The notes under the pieces were generated by a model. It was not told where the DNA came from. It did no database searches and saw nothing but the letters and a program-made list of their open reading frames with translations. A stretch of 64,000 nt of DNA from an uncultured Flavobacteriales bacterium (GTDB lineage: Bacteria > Bacteroidota > Bacteroidia > Flavobacteriales_D > Parvicellaceae). Numbering within the stretch: the first letter of the stretch is position 1; each line of letters starts with the position of its first letter. Shown here one piece after another: positions 17,628 to 28,524 of the stretch. The DNA lies in the NCBI GenBank assembly GCA_943787725.1, contig CALSNM010000007.1, positions 1 through 64,000 on the forward strand, written 5' to 3'. Both the position numbers and the translations under genes were made by a program.

Positions 17628-20600
17628 TTAATTAAGAATTACTAATTTTTCAAATTTCTCCACTTTTTCTCCTCCCTCGTTTAGAACTTTCAATTTATAT
17701 ACATAAACCCCTCTACCTATTTTTTCTCCGATAATCATCACGTCCATTCCATACAATACCTTCAGACCTAAAACCCTCAGAGCGCACTCTTTCAGTGATA
17801 GATTTAACTCAGTTTCCCTGAAACGGTAAACACTTGTATTTGAACATCTAAATAGTCACACAGCTGATTATGCTCAAAGTAAAACTCCGTCCGCGTAGTA
17901 AAAGGGTTAGGGTAATTTAACACGTGATCTAAGGTGAAGTTTTCTTCCTTAGCAACCACAAATTCGATTTCACTTTTTTCTGAATTGTTATAAACATCCC
18001 ATACTTTTAAACTCAACGTATGATTTCCTTCTTCTAAATCGTAAAACGGGTAAGATATTCTACCACTTTTATAAGTGTCCAAATCAGCTTCATAAAATCA
18101 TTTAATATAATAGACTCAGAAGTATTTTCATCAATTACGGCCTCAATGTTATGACCAACACCATTACCAACCATATTAATTCCATTTTCATCAAAAACCT
18201 TAGCAAATAAATCAGGATTCTCATCTGTTATTCCACCTGAAACGAAACTATCATCGTTCATATACAGCGAAATATCGGGACCCTGATCATCAGAAATAGC
18301 AGCAGTATCGATTCCACCAATTACTGCATCTTCGCTGTATCCTTGGGCATCTTCTTCTCCATTTTCAGCATAATAACTTATGCGTGAATTCCCGTATTGA
18401 AACGAAATATCTTGAGGTACCACAAAGGAAAACTTAAAAACACCATTTAAAACAGTAGCCTTCCCTTTGTAAACAACATTTTTCCATGTTTCAAATGGCT
18501 CTACAGAAGATCCTGGACTATTAGCTAAAGTAGATAAGCTTGAGCTTTTTGTCGTATATCGTTGGATAAACCACCCCATTAAAACTTGTTATATTTCTGA
18601 CCTGTATAATCTTCTACATGTCCCCACTACAGTGACAACACTCAACGCTTTCATAGTATCAATTGCTGCAGTAATTGATACACCGTTAATGGAATCTGTT
18701 ACAATTTGGTGTTGCGGCAAAGCCAGTCTAACTGCCGGATCTCCCAACAATGCAAATTTTCTAAAATTGATATCGCCTCCACCATTTTGAACATACAAAT
18801 CTTTTGTCTCTAGGTAAACATCTCCAATTCGTTGGGGCATTCCATCAACTTTGTCATAGATTGTACTATGAAAATGCTTATTTAATCTCTTATTACTACT
18901 GTTGTAGACTAAGCGAGTTGTTGTAAATAGAGCTATTCCTCCGCCATCTGGATTAAGTACCACATATTCACCACCTGAAGTTCGATCGTGGTCATCATAC
19001 CTACTGAATTCACATGTAGCAGTCATAAAACTAGGTAACTTCACACCATTAGTCCAATTCCTAATTGTTGGAACTCTTAAAATACGTTCGTGAGCCCATC
19101 CCGTTTCACCACCATGGCCGATATAGTTCACTAAAAACGCCCCCTTTTCAACTCTTTGCTGAATCGCTTCTTCACACCCTATATTTTCATCCCCTCCCGG
19201 AGTAGTTGTTTCCACAAAAGCATCCATGTGTAATTTAACAATATTCATGCTTTTATTATTTACACGAATTGTATCCGCCATTTCTTCTGTATCCTAAAAT
19301 AAACGTTTCCATCTTCATCATCACTAACAAACAAACAATATTTCGCCAATCATTTAATGTTGCATTAGATTCTCCATTGGAGCAAGATGTAGTTATTCTG
19401 GTTTGATAGCAGAAACTGAACTATATCCTTTGATTTTGGCAACCATATTCATTTGCTTCACTCAAAGAATTTACGGGTAGTCTGCCGATAGCAATATCCA
19501 TCAAATCAAAATTATTCATTGCTCCATTATCTGATAGAATGGCAAAATAATCATCAGTAGCATAAGTACTTGTTATACTTAAAGATTCTGTCGACTCATA
19601 GGTCGGTATAAAACTCATGTTATGACCTAACCTATTTCTAGCATCATAAGTCGCATCGCCAAAAAACAAACAATATCTTGGGTATCAAGATCTGGATCTA
19701 ACCCTGCTCGCACATAAAACATTCTCAAAAAATGCTTTATCGCTGTTGCATCTCTCATCCCAGAAGAATATTCATTATAAATTTGACTTGGGAGTAACAA
19801 CATGACAAATTAACCCATCATTTGCTTGGTGGAAACTTGCTAAATCAATTGCTGCAGACATATACTCTTGCGGCACAATTATAATCAAATCAGCAAACCT
19901 AATCCATGTAAATTTTGAGATAGTACTTTGTGGTGGAATATCAGGAGCTTTTGACAAGGCGTCTTCCAATGCAATAAAGGTTCTTAATGAATCAGTATTC
20001 ACTTTGTATTCAGCTGCAGAACCAACTGTATTAAAATCAACAATAGAGACATTCGACAAGTCTGTTACCTCCCATATTCGGTGTATTTTATCAACGTTGC
20101 CTACAGAAAATCGACTTACATTCCCTAATCCAACTGAGGCTACATCTCTAAATTCCATCTGACTTCCTGTCATTGTCAATGCCCTTGGCACATTTACTTC
20201 TAAATAATCTAACCAGCCCTTTGAAGAAGATAATCCATTTTTATTATACGTAATTTGAACATCCACGCTATTTCCATTACCCAGGTAATCCAATACTCCG
20301 CTAACACTTTTACCCTAATGGCGCATAAGTTCCGGTGCCAGATGTTCCAACAGGAATGTCTAGTGAATTTCCTCCAGAGCTAATGTATAACTAGTACCAT
20401 TGCTAGAAGCGTGTCCAATAATTTTAGCATAAACTCTTATCGAATCCGTATTAACAATGTTCGGCATCGAGAAACTATAATTATAAGATGTTTGAACATC
20501 GTAAATATCTCCATACCATTGTTTTCCGGATTTTCCTAAATTGTAATCATCTTCCTCGATAAAATCATAATCAATAAAAGTTGTTACCAAATTCGTTTCT

Positions 20601-21514
20601 GAACTAGAAGATAATTGTGCTCCCCCCATTCGTTTCGGCGCTGGATTAGCATTATTAATATTGACAAAATAATAGGAGGTATCACAATATTCATGGGATT
20701 TATGTGAAAAAACACTACCATCAAAACTCCATCTATGCGGTCCCTTAGCATAAAAGAGAAGGTAATCGCCATTATTAAAGATCCATCATTACCATCTTCA
20801 ATAAGAATAGCATTTTTCGATATATCATCAGGTCGATAATCATTATTGTTTTCAGACAACAACCGGAACCATTTCCAAAAACATTAATTGCATCTGGAAC
20901 TTAAAGAAGACATATCTACACCCATGTCATTTAAAAAGGAATAATCAATTTTATAAACACCATCTTCCACAACACCAACCTTATACCATTCTCCAGAACC
21001 TGACGCAAAAGCTGAGGTAGTCAAATAGGATGCTTTTGAAGTTGTTAATGCACTTCCTGAAACGCTTAAACTTCCTTCATACCTAACCAATTTTTCGAAC
21101 TGTCCGGATGTCGGATTTTTCCGAACCTCATTAACTTCAACAACTGCATAAAACTTTTTCCTTTTATCTGTAATATTTGTTTTAAAGTCAAACGAGGATC
21201 TTAATTTTAGAAACATCTAATTAATGAAACTTCAGAACTGGTTAATGGAACTACTTCAACTTCGTTACATTAAACTTAACAGACTGTGTTGTATATTGGA
21301 ATATACTTTAACAAGTAGGGTTGTTCTTTTTCAAAATCCCAGTATCCATTGGATGAATGAAATACACTGTTTATAATGCATTCCATTGATATTCATGGAA
21401 TAGACACCATTCCATTCCAATTCTTCAATAACTTCTTTACCTTTTTGAGAAAAACCTGAAAATACAGAAAATTGGAAAAAAAAATAAACTAGAATTAGAA
21501 ATTTTGTACGTCAT
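17628..21514 (-). CDS. porU: Type IX secretion system sortase PorU (C25 peptidase family), many frameshifts as read
   Basis: Gingipain-family outer-membrane protease that removes the C-terminal signal from T9SS cargo and attaches the cargo to the surface. The pieces appear in order over eight ORFs: an N-terminal barrel-associated region (KFYAVVEVNEVRKNP), the peptidase domain with NYIGHGGETGWAHERIL (His) and SFMTATCEFSRYDDHD (catalytic Cys), and a C-terminal domain with VLNYPNPFTTRTEF and GVYVYKLKVLNEGGEKVEKF, ending LVILN. Roughly ten one-base changes are needed for one ~1290-residue protein, including one right after the ATG at 21514 within the signal peptide (KFLILVYFFFQFSVFSGFSQ). The catalytic residues are intact, so I favour sequence errors. 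Confidence 0.88.
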
Positions 21515-21669
21515 TTTATAAAGGTGGTAAATGCCTGATTAATTACACTTATTCTTCGGAAAAACGACACCGAGATGCCATTTATTGCATAAATCTAGCT
21601 ATTAAATTGTAACCCAACCATTTTTTTTTCGTAATATTGGGTCGATTTTGCACAATCATTTATAAATTT

Positions 21670-22647
21670 ATGATCAGGTATTTTAAAGTATTATTTTTAT
21701 TGATTGCTATTATAGTTAGCAGTGCAGCAAATAAAGTAACAGCTCAAGACCCTGAGTTTAGCCAATTTTACGCTAATCCACTGTATTTAAATCCTGCATT
21801 TGCGGGAACAGCTAGATGTCCAAGAATCTCGCTAAATTACAGAAACCAGTGGCCAGGTATTTCCGGAACTTTCATTACGACATCCGCTAGTTATGACCAA
21901 CATGTAGAATCTTTAACTGGAGGCCTAGGCCTAATGGTAACCAATGATCAAGCTGCAAATACATTAAGATCTACAAGGGTAAGCGGTATTTATTCTTATC
22001 AAATTAAAATTAATCGTAAATTTTCGGTAAGGACAGGAGTAGAAGCGACATTTTTCCAAAAATCACTAGACTGGAGCAAACTAACTTTTGGTGACATGAT
22101 TGATGAACGAAGAGGTTTCGTTTATCAAACTGGAGATTTACCAAGAGGAGGTACAGTTTCAGGCATCGACTTCTCTGCTGGTATTTTAGGTTTTAGCGAT
22201 GTATTCTTTTTTGGTTTTGCTGCGCATCATTTATCAGAGCCAAATGAATCTTTAATAAATGAGCAGAGTTCGTTACCCACTAAACTAACTGGACATGCTG
22301 GAGCCATGATCCCACTAGCTGGTAGAGCTTCAAAGTATCAAGAAGATGACGCCATGGTGTCGCCAAACATATTGTTTAGAAGACAAGGTACGTTTACGCA
22401 ACTTAATATGGGGATTTATGTAAAGAAAGGACCATTAGTAGGTGGCGTATGGTATAGAAATAAAGATTCATTTATTGTTCTCATGGGAATACAATCAGAC
22501 ATAATTAGACTGGGTTACAGTTATGATTTAACCGTATCTAAACTTTCAGTTGCCACTGGAGGAGCTCATGAAGTATCCTTACAATTCAATTTTGAATGTA
22601 GACCTAAGAGAAGATCATTTAGAACCATAAGTTGCCCATCTTTCTAA
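21670..22647 (+). CDS. PorP/SprF family type IX secretion system membrane protein
   Basis: Outer-membrane barrel of the PorP/SprF family, associated with T9SS function and with export of surface adhesins such as SprB. Family marks are a signal peptide ending in VTAQ followed by DPEFSQFYANPLYLNPAFAGTARCPRISLNYRNQWP, the diagnostic N-terminus. ATG 21670 (MIRYFKVLFLL) is preferred over the TTG at 21637, which overlaps promoter-like sequence. It is divergent from porU and ~70 bp upstream of gldJ in the same direction. Several paralogues usually exist per genome, so I do not assign porP or sprF. Confidence 0.88.
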   Translation: MIRYFKVLFLLIAIIVSSAANKVTAQDPEFSQFYANPLYLNPAFAGTARCPRISLNYRNQWPGISGTFITTSASYDQHVESLTGGLGLMVTNDQAANTLRSTRVSGIYSYQIKINRKFSVRTGVEATFFQKSLDWSKLTFGDMIDERRGFVYQTGDLPRGGTVSGIDFSAGILGFSDVFFFGFAAHHLSEPNESLINEQSSLPTKLTGHAGAMIPLAGRASKYQEDDAMVSPNILFRRQGTFTQLNMGIYVKKGPLVGGVWYRNKDSFIVLMGIQSDIIRLGYSYDLTVSKLSVATGGAHEVSLQFNFECRPKRRSFRTISCPSF

Positions 22648-22714
22648 AAAAAATATAAAATTAATTGTAACCATTTTCTATAATCACAGTTATAAGGAAA
22701 AATTATCTCGCATT

Positions 22715-24643
22715 ATGAAGAGTAAACACATATTGAAAAAAGTAGTAGCTTTTACGTTAATAGGATTATTAGCTGCTTGTTCATACGAAAGGTCCAGTGT
22801 ATCCGGTTGGGATTATAACAACCCAAGAAATGGTGGTTTTCAAAAAGTTCCTTATGAAGAGCAAGAAACAGGCCCTGGGCTTATTCTGATTCAAGGGGGA
22901 ACATTTACCATGGGGAGGGTGGAAGAAGACTTAATGAAAGATTTCGCCAGTACCCCTAGACGAGTTACAGTTTCATCTTTTTACTTAGACGAAACTGAAA
23001 TAACCAACTTTAACTGGTGCGAATACTTGTATTGGATAGGTAGAACATATACCGATTTCCCAATGGTATATAAAAAAGCACTGCCAGACACATTGGTGTG
23101 GAGAGAAAAATTAGCATACAATGAACCTTACACAGAATACTATTTAAGACATCCTTCTTACAGAGATTATCCTGTTGTTGGCGTTTCTTGGCTACAAGCA
23201 AACGATTTTTGTGCTTGGAGAACTGACCGTGTTAACGAATGGATTTTGATTAGAGAAGGAATTTTAATGATGAACCCTAACCAACAGAATGAACCATTTT
23301 CAACTGACGCATACTTTGCAGGGCAATATGACCAAGGAGTTAATCCTAGAGGGCAAATTCCTGACATGAACCCTTCAAAAGGAGGTTACGACCCATCTAC
23401 TGGTAAATTTAAAGCGAAAGATTTAGTTACGCGAAATGTACGGATGTCTGATGGTATTTTATTACCTCGCTATAGGCTGCCTACAGAAGCTGAATGGGAG
23501 TTTGCTGCATATGGTTTAATTGGGAACACTATGGAAGAAAGAATTGTAGAAAGAAGGGTTTATCCGTGGAACGGTCATTGGGTGCGTAATCCAGATGATA
23601 GATGGCAGGGACAGCTGATGGCGAACTTTGTAAGAGGCCGAGGAGATATGATGGGAGTTGCGGGCAACTTGAATGATAATGCAGATATTACTGCTCCTGT
23701 ATTTTCTTATTGGCCAAATGATTATGGCTTATATAACATGGCAGGGAACGTTAGTGAATGGGTAATGGATGTTTACCGTCCTTTATCCAGTGAAGAGTAT
23801 GATGAATTCAGACCATTTAGAGGTAATGTATTCAAGACTAAAGTTTTAAATAGTACAGGGTCTATTGCAGAAAAGTATGACGAAACAATGTATGATGTTT
23901 ATGGTATCAAACAATACCTAGCTGAATTCCAACTAGAAAGATTAGGAACAGGTGACAGAAAATATACCAAGTACCCACATGGACCTAGACTTGATTCATT
24001 AGAGCGAGAGCTCCTTAAAGAGGTCAACACATATGTCGATGAAGCCATTAAATTCTCCAAAGAGAAACAACCCATTGAGGCCTCAAGAAGAATTAGGGAA
24101 ATTTTTGATAACGTATTCGACGATTTTGACAATAGGATTCAACAAAACCCTGATTTTATAGACTACAGTCTAGAAATTTCACCAATGTTAAGATCTGGAA
24201 TCTCAGAATATGTAGTTAACACTCCGGGTAACGTAAAAGTTAGAGAAACAACTGCAGAAGAGAATCTAAAGCGTAGAAACTACAGAGTAGCCGATAATAT
24301 TGATGAATTAGATGGTGACATCAATTCTTCTATTTATTACCCTCTTGCCGCCAATGGAGGAGAAAGAGTTGCGCAGATTAATGCAGGAACCATGAATGAA
24401 GATTGGGTTATGTACCAAAGTGGGAAAGAAAAAGGGTTGGCTGGTGCTCAAGACCCGACAAGTTTAATATCTGATAAATCTAAAGTTTTTAAAGGTGGAT
24501 CTTGGAGAGATAGAGTTTACTGGTTAAGTCCGGGAACAAGAAGATACTTAGATCATGATTTGTCAACAGCAAACATTGGTTTTAGATGTGCTATGGATAG
24601 AGTCGGAAGTCCTGTTGGATTAGGTGATCCAAGGGGAAACTGA
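22715..24643 (+). CDS. gldJ: Gliding motility lipoprotein GldJ
   Basis: Lipoprotein required for gliding and for the stability of the T9SS motor component GldK in Flavobacterium. The lipobox is LLAACSYE and a formylglycine-generating-enzyme (SUMF1-like) domain follows: GLILIQGGTFTMGRVEED, the DETEITNFNWCEYL block, GVSWLQANDFCAWR, RLPTEAEWEFAAYG, NMAGNVSEWVMDVYRP and FKGGSWRDRVYWL. GldJ differs from GldK by the GFQ...YEEQETGPGL lead-in seen here. A long insertion (~residues 385-520) separates the two halves of the fold. At 642 residues it is somewhat longer than the F. johnsoniae protein. In that organism porV, porU and gldJ are also neighbours. Confidence 0.93.
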   Translation: MKSKHILKKVVAFTLIGLLAACSYERSSVSGWDYNNPRNGGFQKVPYEEQETGPGLILIQGGTFTMGRVEEDLMKDFASTPRRVTVSSFYLDETEITNFNWCEYLYWIGRTYTDFPMVYKKALPDTLVWREKLAYNEPYTEYYLRHPSYRDYPVVGVSWLQANDFCAWRTDRVNEWILIREGILMMNPNQQNEPFSTDAYFAGQYDQGVNPRGQIPDMNPSKGGYDPSTGKFKAKDLVTRNVRMSDGILLPRYRLPTEAEWEFAAYGLIGNTMEERIVERRVYPWNGHWVRNPDDRWQGQLMANFVRGRGDMMGVAGNLNDNADITAPVFSYWPNDYGLYNMAGNVSEWVMDVYRPLSSEEYDEFRPFRGNVFKTKVLNSTGSIAEKYDETMYDVYGIKQYLAEFQLERLGTGDRKYTKYPHGPRLDSLERELLKEVNTYVDEAIKFSKEKQPIEASRRIREIFDNVFDDFDNRIQQNPDFIDYSLEISPMLRSGISEYVVNTPGNVKVRETTAEENLKRRNYRVADNIDELDGDINSSIYYPLAANGGERVAQINAGTMNEDWVMYQSGKEKGLAGAQDPTSLISDKSKVFKGGSWRDRVYWLSPGTRRYLDHDLSTANIGFRCAMDRVGSPVGLGDPRGN

Positions 24644-24664
24644 GATAGTGCCTACTAACAATTT

Positions 24665-24698
24665 AAAGAGCTTCAAGAATTTGAGGCTCTTTTTTTTT
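24665..24698 (+). terminator. Intrinsic terminator after gldJ
   Basis: A 12-bp stem AAAGAGCTTCAA/TTGAGGCTCTTT (one wobble) with a GAAT loop is followed by a T-run. Confidence 0.85.
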
Positions 24699-24823
24699 AT
24701 GCATACTCACATTTTTATTTTGAGGAAAAACTAATACTCCTAAGATTTGTGCGTCAATAATTATTGTGGTGTATAATTAATGTACCCACTAATTGATGGA
24801 GCGACAGAACCTAGCAACTTTAT

Positions 24824-24858
24824 AAAAAAAAGCGAGAGCTTCATCGGAAACTCTCGCT
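24824..24858 (-). terminator. Intrinsic terminator after the acyl-CoA dehydrogenase gene
   Basis: On the minus strand AGCGAGAG and CTCTCGCT form a stem followed by a run of T, 27 bp past the stop at 24885. Confidence 0.8.
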
Positions 24859-24884
24859 GCATGAACAAACTAGGTTATGTCTAA

Positions 24885-26026
24885 TTAATCATTTAATATA
24901 CTTCTCGCAATTACGATATTCTGAATTTCAGAAGTGCCTTCGTAAATCTGTGTAATTTTAGCATCTCTCATCAACCTTTCTACATGGTATTCTTTAACAA
25001 AACCATACCCTCCATGAACTTGAACGGCCTCAACTGTTGTTTCCATCGCTACCTGTGATGCCAGCAGTTTTGCCATAGCTCCTGATGTATTATAATCCAT
25101 GTGCTCATCTTTATGCCAAGCAGCCTTTAATACCAACATTCTTGCGGCTTCAATATCCAAAGCCATTTTTGATAATTTAAGTTGAATCATTTGGTGCTCA
25201 CAAATGGGTTTACCAAATGTTTCTCTTTCTTTTGAATAAGCAAGAGCAATTTCATAAGCACCCGAGGCAATTCCTAGGGCCTGAGCAGCAATACCAATTC
25301 TCCCCCCAGCAAGTGTCTTCATTGCAAACTTAAATCCAAATCCATCTTCTCCTACCCTATTCTCTTTGGAACTTTCACATCATTAAACAACAACGTATGT
25401 GTATCTGACCCTCTGATCCCAAGCTTATCTTCTTTAGCTCCGACAATAAATCCTTCCATTCCTCTTTCTATGATAAAAGCATTAATCCCTTTATGCCCCT
25501 TATCCACATCAGTTTGAGCAATTACAATATAGGTTGAAGCAGTACTTCCACTCGTTATCCAATTTTTTGTGCCATTCAGTAAGTAATGGTCGCCCTTATC
25601 TATTGCTGTGGTTCTTTGTGAAGTTGCATCCGAACCAGCCTCAGGCTCAGAAAGACAAAATGCTCCAATTTTATTTCCCGTAGCTAAATCAATTAAATAT
25701 TTTTGTTTTTGTTCTTCAGTTCCGAATTGTTCCAAACCCCAGCAGACCAATGAATTATTTACAGACATAGCAACAGAAACAGAAGCATCTATTTTTGATA
25801 TTTCTTCCATAGCCAAAACATAAGAAATGGTATCCATCCCGCTTCCTCCATACTTTGGATCAACCATCATACCCATGAAACCAAGTTCTCCTAATTGTTT
25901 TAATTGCTCTATAGGTACTTGTTGATTGGTATCCCGTTCAATCACTCCTGGCTTACACATGTTTTGCGCAAAATCTTTAGCAGCATCTCTAACCGCCAAC
26001 TGTTCTTCCGTTAATCTAAAATCCAT
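24885..26026 (-). CDS. Acyl-CoA dehydrogenase (short-chain/butyryl-CoA type), one frameshift as read
   Basis: FAD enzyme of fatty-acid or amino-acid beta-oxidation. The N-terminal half (MDFRLTEEQLAVRDAAKDFAQ, AFCLSEPEAGSDA, NGTKNWITSG) ends at 25352. The C-terminal half (GGRIGIAAQALGIASGAY, VQVHGGYGFVKEYHVERLMRDAK, QIYEGTSEIQNIVIARS, with the catalytic Glu in YEGTSE) starts at 25322. The link ENRVGEDGFGFKFAMK is readable after undoing one base loss near 25358. Corrected length is ~380 residues, normal for the family. It is divergent from anmK. Confidence 0.9.
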
Positions 26027-26118
26027 ATTATCAACTATTAGTATTAAAATTCAATCTTTAATTAATACTTCAAAATTAGTTGTTATCTTCACCTTGAGCA
26101 ACTTTTTTGAGTTAAATT

Positions 26119-27177
26119 ATGGAATCTTTCAACGTAATAGGTTTAATGTCAGGCACATCGCTAGATGGACTAGATATAGCCCATTGTAAATTTAATTTTG
26201 ACGAAAAATGGCGTTTTAGTTTAACACACCATGAAACAGTTCCTTACTCCAAAGAGCAAAAAAATGCCCTGACAAATTTAGAAAATGAATCTGCTATAAA
26301 TTACGCGCTGTTTCATACTAAATTTGGAGAATTAATTGGTAATGAAGTCAACAAATTCATTGATAAAAACAAAATTACAAATATCGATTTCTTAGCGTCC
26401 CATGGACATACTGTCTTCCATCAGCCTAATAATAATTTGACTACTCAAATCGGATGTGGGGCTCAAATCGCAGCCATTACGGGCATAGAAACAATATGTG
26501 ATTTCCGTTCAAAAGACGTTGCCCTTGGCGGTCAAGGAGCTCCATTAGTGCCAATCGGTGATGAACTACTCTTTACCAAATATGATTACTGCATTAACCT
26601 GGGCGGAATTGCCAATATTTCATTTAAAGCAAAAGGTAAACGAATCTCATACGACATAGCAATGGCAAATATGGTCAGCAACTATATTTGCAGCCTGGAG
26701 GGAATTGAATACGATGATAGGGGAAAACTAGGTGCTTCAGGCAATTTTAACCACAATTTATATACTGACTTAAATGCTATCGGGTTTTTCTCCAAATCAC
26801 ACCCTAAATCTTTAGGCAAAGAAAACTTTATGAATAATTTCAGACCTATTTTAGATAAATATGACATTTCAAACGCAGATAAGCTAAATACATTTGGAAA
26901 ACACCTAGCTCATCAAATTTGTAAAATACTACCAGCCATTTACACGAATAAAAAAGTATTGATAACAGGAGGCGGAGCATTTAATGTTTTTTGGGTTTCA
27001 GAGATAAGAAAAACTACCAACGCACAAATAATTATACCTGAAAACAAAATAATAGAGTATAAAGAGGCTGTAATTTTCGGTTTCTTGGGAGTTCTACGTA
27101 AAAAACAAATCGTTAATTGTCTTGCCTCAGTAACAGGGGCTAAAGAAGATTCTATAGGCGGAACTATTTATTTGTAA
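26119..27177 (+). CDS. anmK: Anhydro-N-acetylmuramic acid kinase
   Basis: Phosphorylates 1,6-anhydro-MurNAc in peptidoglycan recycling, yielding MurNAc 6-phosphate. Family marks are VIGLMSGTSLDGLDIAHCKF at the N-terminus, FLASHGHTVFHQP (catalytic region), CDFRSKDVALGGQGAPLVPIGD, the phosphate loop INLGGIANIS and VLITGGGAFN. The 352-residue length is usual for Bacteroidota. It is divergent from the acyl-CoA dehydrogenase gene with about 90 bp between them. Confidence 0.94.
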   Translation: MESFNVIGLMSGTSLDGLDIAHCKFNFDEKWRFSLTHHETVPYSKEQKNALTNLENESAINYALFHTKFGELIGNEVNKFIDKNKITNIDFLASHGHTVFHQPNNNLTTQIGCGAQIAAITGIETICDFRSKDVALGGQGAPLVPIGDELLFTKYDYCINLGGIANISFKAKGKRISYDIAMANMVSNYICSLEGIEYDDRGKLGASGNFNHNLYTDLNAIGFFSKSHPKSLGKENFMNNFRPILDKYDISNADKLNTFGKHLAHQICKILPAIYTNKKVLITGGGAFNVFWVSEIRKTTNAQIIIPENKIIEYKEAVIFGFLGVLRKKQIVNCLASVTGAKEDSIGGTIYL

Positions 27178-27264
27178 ACAATTTTAAACCAGAAACTTAC
27201 TAAGAATTAACAAAATGTCTCAAAAAAAAACAAAACGGTAAAATTAATAACTCTTAAATTTTGT

Positions 27265-27272
27265 TATTTTTG
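27265..27272 (+). promoter_or_regulatory. Probable -7 promoter box TATTTTTG
   Basis: A perfect TAnnTTTG lies 20 bp before the ATG of the amino-acid dehydrogenase gene at 27292, in a ~115-bp gap after anmK. Confidence 0.45.
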
Positions 27273-27291
27273 CGTGAATTGAATAAAGACA

Positions 27292-28521
27292 ATGAAAGAA
27301 TTACTAAAGAAATTTGAGAATAAACAACCTGAGATTGTTTTTGAGTGGAAAGACCAAGAAACTGAGGCTGAAGGATGGGTAGTGATTAACACCTTGAGAG
27401 GTGGAGCTGCTGGAGGTGGAACAAGAATGAGAGTTGGACTAGATAAGCGTGAAGTTGAATCTTTAGCCAAGACCATGGAAGTTAAGTTTACGGTTTCAGG
27501 ACCAGCGATTGGAGGTGCTAAATCTGGAATTAATTTTGACCCAAACGACCCTCGAAAAACAGGAGTCCTACAACGATGGTATAAAGCTGTTACTCCATTA
27601 TTAAAACATTACTACGGTACAGGTGGAGATTTGAATGTTGACGAAATTCATGAAGTTATTCCAATAACTGAAGATTGTGGAGTTTGGCATCCACAAGAAG
27701 GAGTTTTTAATGGGCACTTTCAACCCAGAGAATCACAAAAAATAAACCGTATTGGTCAATTAAGACTTGGTGTTATAAAAGCTATTGAAAATTCAATGTA
27801 CAGTCCATCAGTTGCCCGTAAATATGTGGTAGCAGATATGATTACTGGATACGGCGTCGCTGAATCTGTAAAACACTATTATGATATTTATGGTGGTGAA
27901 CTCAAAGGAAAGCGCGTTATCATTCAAGGATGGGGTAATGTTGGAAGTGCTGGAGCATATTACTTAGCCCAAGAAGGTGCGGTTATCGTAGGAATTATTG
28001 ACCGCGTTGGTGGCTTGATAAAAGAAGATGGATTTTCTCTTGAAGAAATAAGAACACTCTTTTTAGAAAAAGATGGAAATGCATTGAATGCTCCAAATAT
28101 GTTATCTTTTGACGAGGTAAATAATAAGATTTGGGATTTGAAGGCTGAAGTATTTCTTCCTTGTGCAGCATCTCGTTTAATAACAAAAGACCAAGTTGAC
28201 AGAATGATTTCTGCAGGAATGGAAGTAATTGCAGCTGGAGCTAATGTTCCTTTTGCAGATCCTGAAATTTTCTTTGGAGCAATTGCAGATTATACAGATA
28301 ACAACATAAGCGTTATTCCAGATTTTATTTCAAACTGTGGTATGGCTAGAGTTTTTGCTTACTTAATGAGTACAGATTTAGATAAAATTGAAGATGATGC
28401 GATCTTTATCGATACATCAAATACAATAAAAAAAGCACTAGAAAATGCTTACAACATCAACAAGAGTAAAACGCAAATTGCAAAAACCGCATTTGAAGTT
28501 GCTTTAAATCAGCTAGTTTAA
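27292..28521 (+). CDS. Glu/Leu/Phe/Val family amino-acid dehydrogenase
   Basis: NAD(P)-dependent oxidative deaminase of the ELFV family. The glycine-rich GGAAGGGTRMRVG, the substrate-binding lysine region MEVKFTVSGPAIGGAKSGI, GTGGDLNVDE and the Rossmann motif IIQGWGNVGSAGAYYLA are visible, and LPCAASRLIT/AAGANVPFAD are C-terminal marks. At 409 residues it belongs to the small hexameric type. Whether it prefers glutamate or a branched amino acid cannot be told. It lies 3 bp before nhaD. Confidence 0.9.
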   Translation: MKELLKKFENKQPEIVFEWKDQETEAEGWVVINTLRGGAAGGGTRMRVGLDKREVESLAKTMEVKFTVSGPAIGGAKSGINFDPNDPRKTGVLQRWYKAVTPLLKHYYGTGGDLNVDEIHEVIPITEDCGVWHPQEGVFNGHFQPRESQKINRIGQLRLGVIKAIENSMYSPSVARKYVVADMITGYGVAESVKHYYDIYGGELKGKRVIIQGWGNVGSAGAYYLAQEGAVIVGIIDRVGGLIKEDGFSLEEIRTLFLEKDGNALNAPNMLSFDEVNNKIWDLKAEVFLPCAASRLITKDQVDRMISAGMEVIAAGANVPFADPEIFFGAIADYTDNNISVIPDFISNCGMARVFAYLMSTDLDKIEDDAIFIDTSNTIKKALENAYNINKSKTQIAKTAFEVALNQLV

Positions 28522-28524
28522 ATT

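Noticed and set aside
17628-21514. Programmed frameshifting in porU
   Set aside because: About ten shifts in both directions, without slippery-site and structure logic, are not compatible with programmed recoding.
17628-21514. Secreted gingipain-type virulence protease
   Set aside because: The neighbourhood (porV, porP/sprF-like, gldJ) and the motif set fit the T9SS sortase PorU.
26027-26118. Operator between the acyl-CoA dehydrogenase and anmK genes
   Set aside because: Loose AACTA/TAGTT and GTATT/AATAC symmetry is present, but it is weak in AT-rich sequence and no adjacent regulator supports it.
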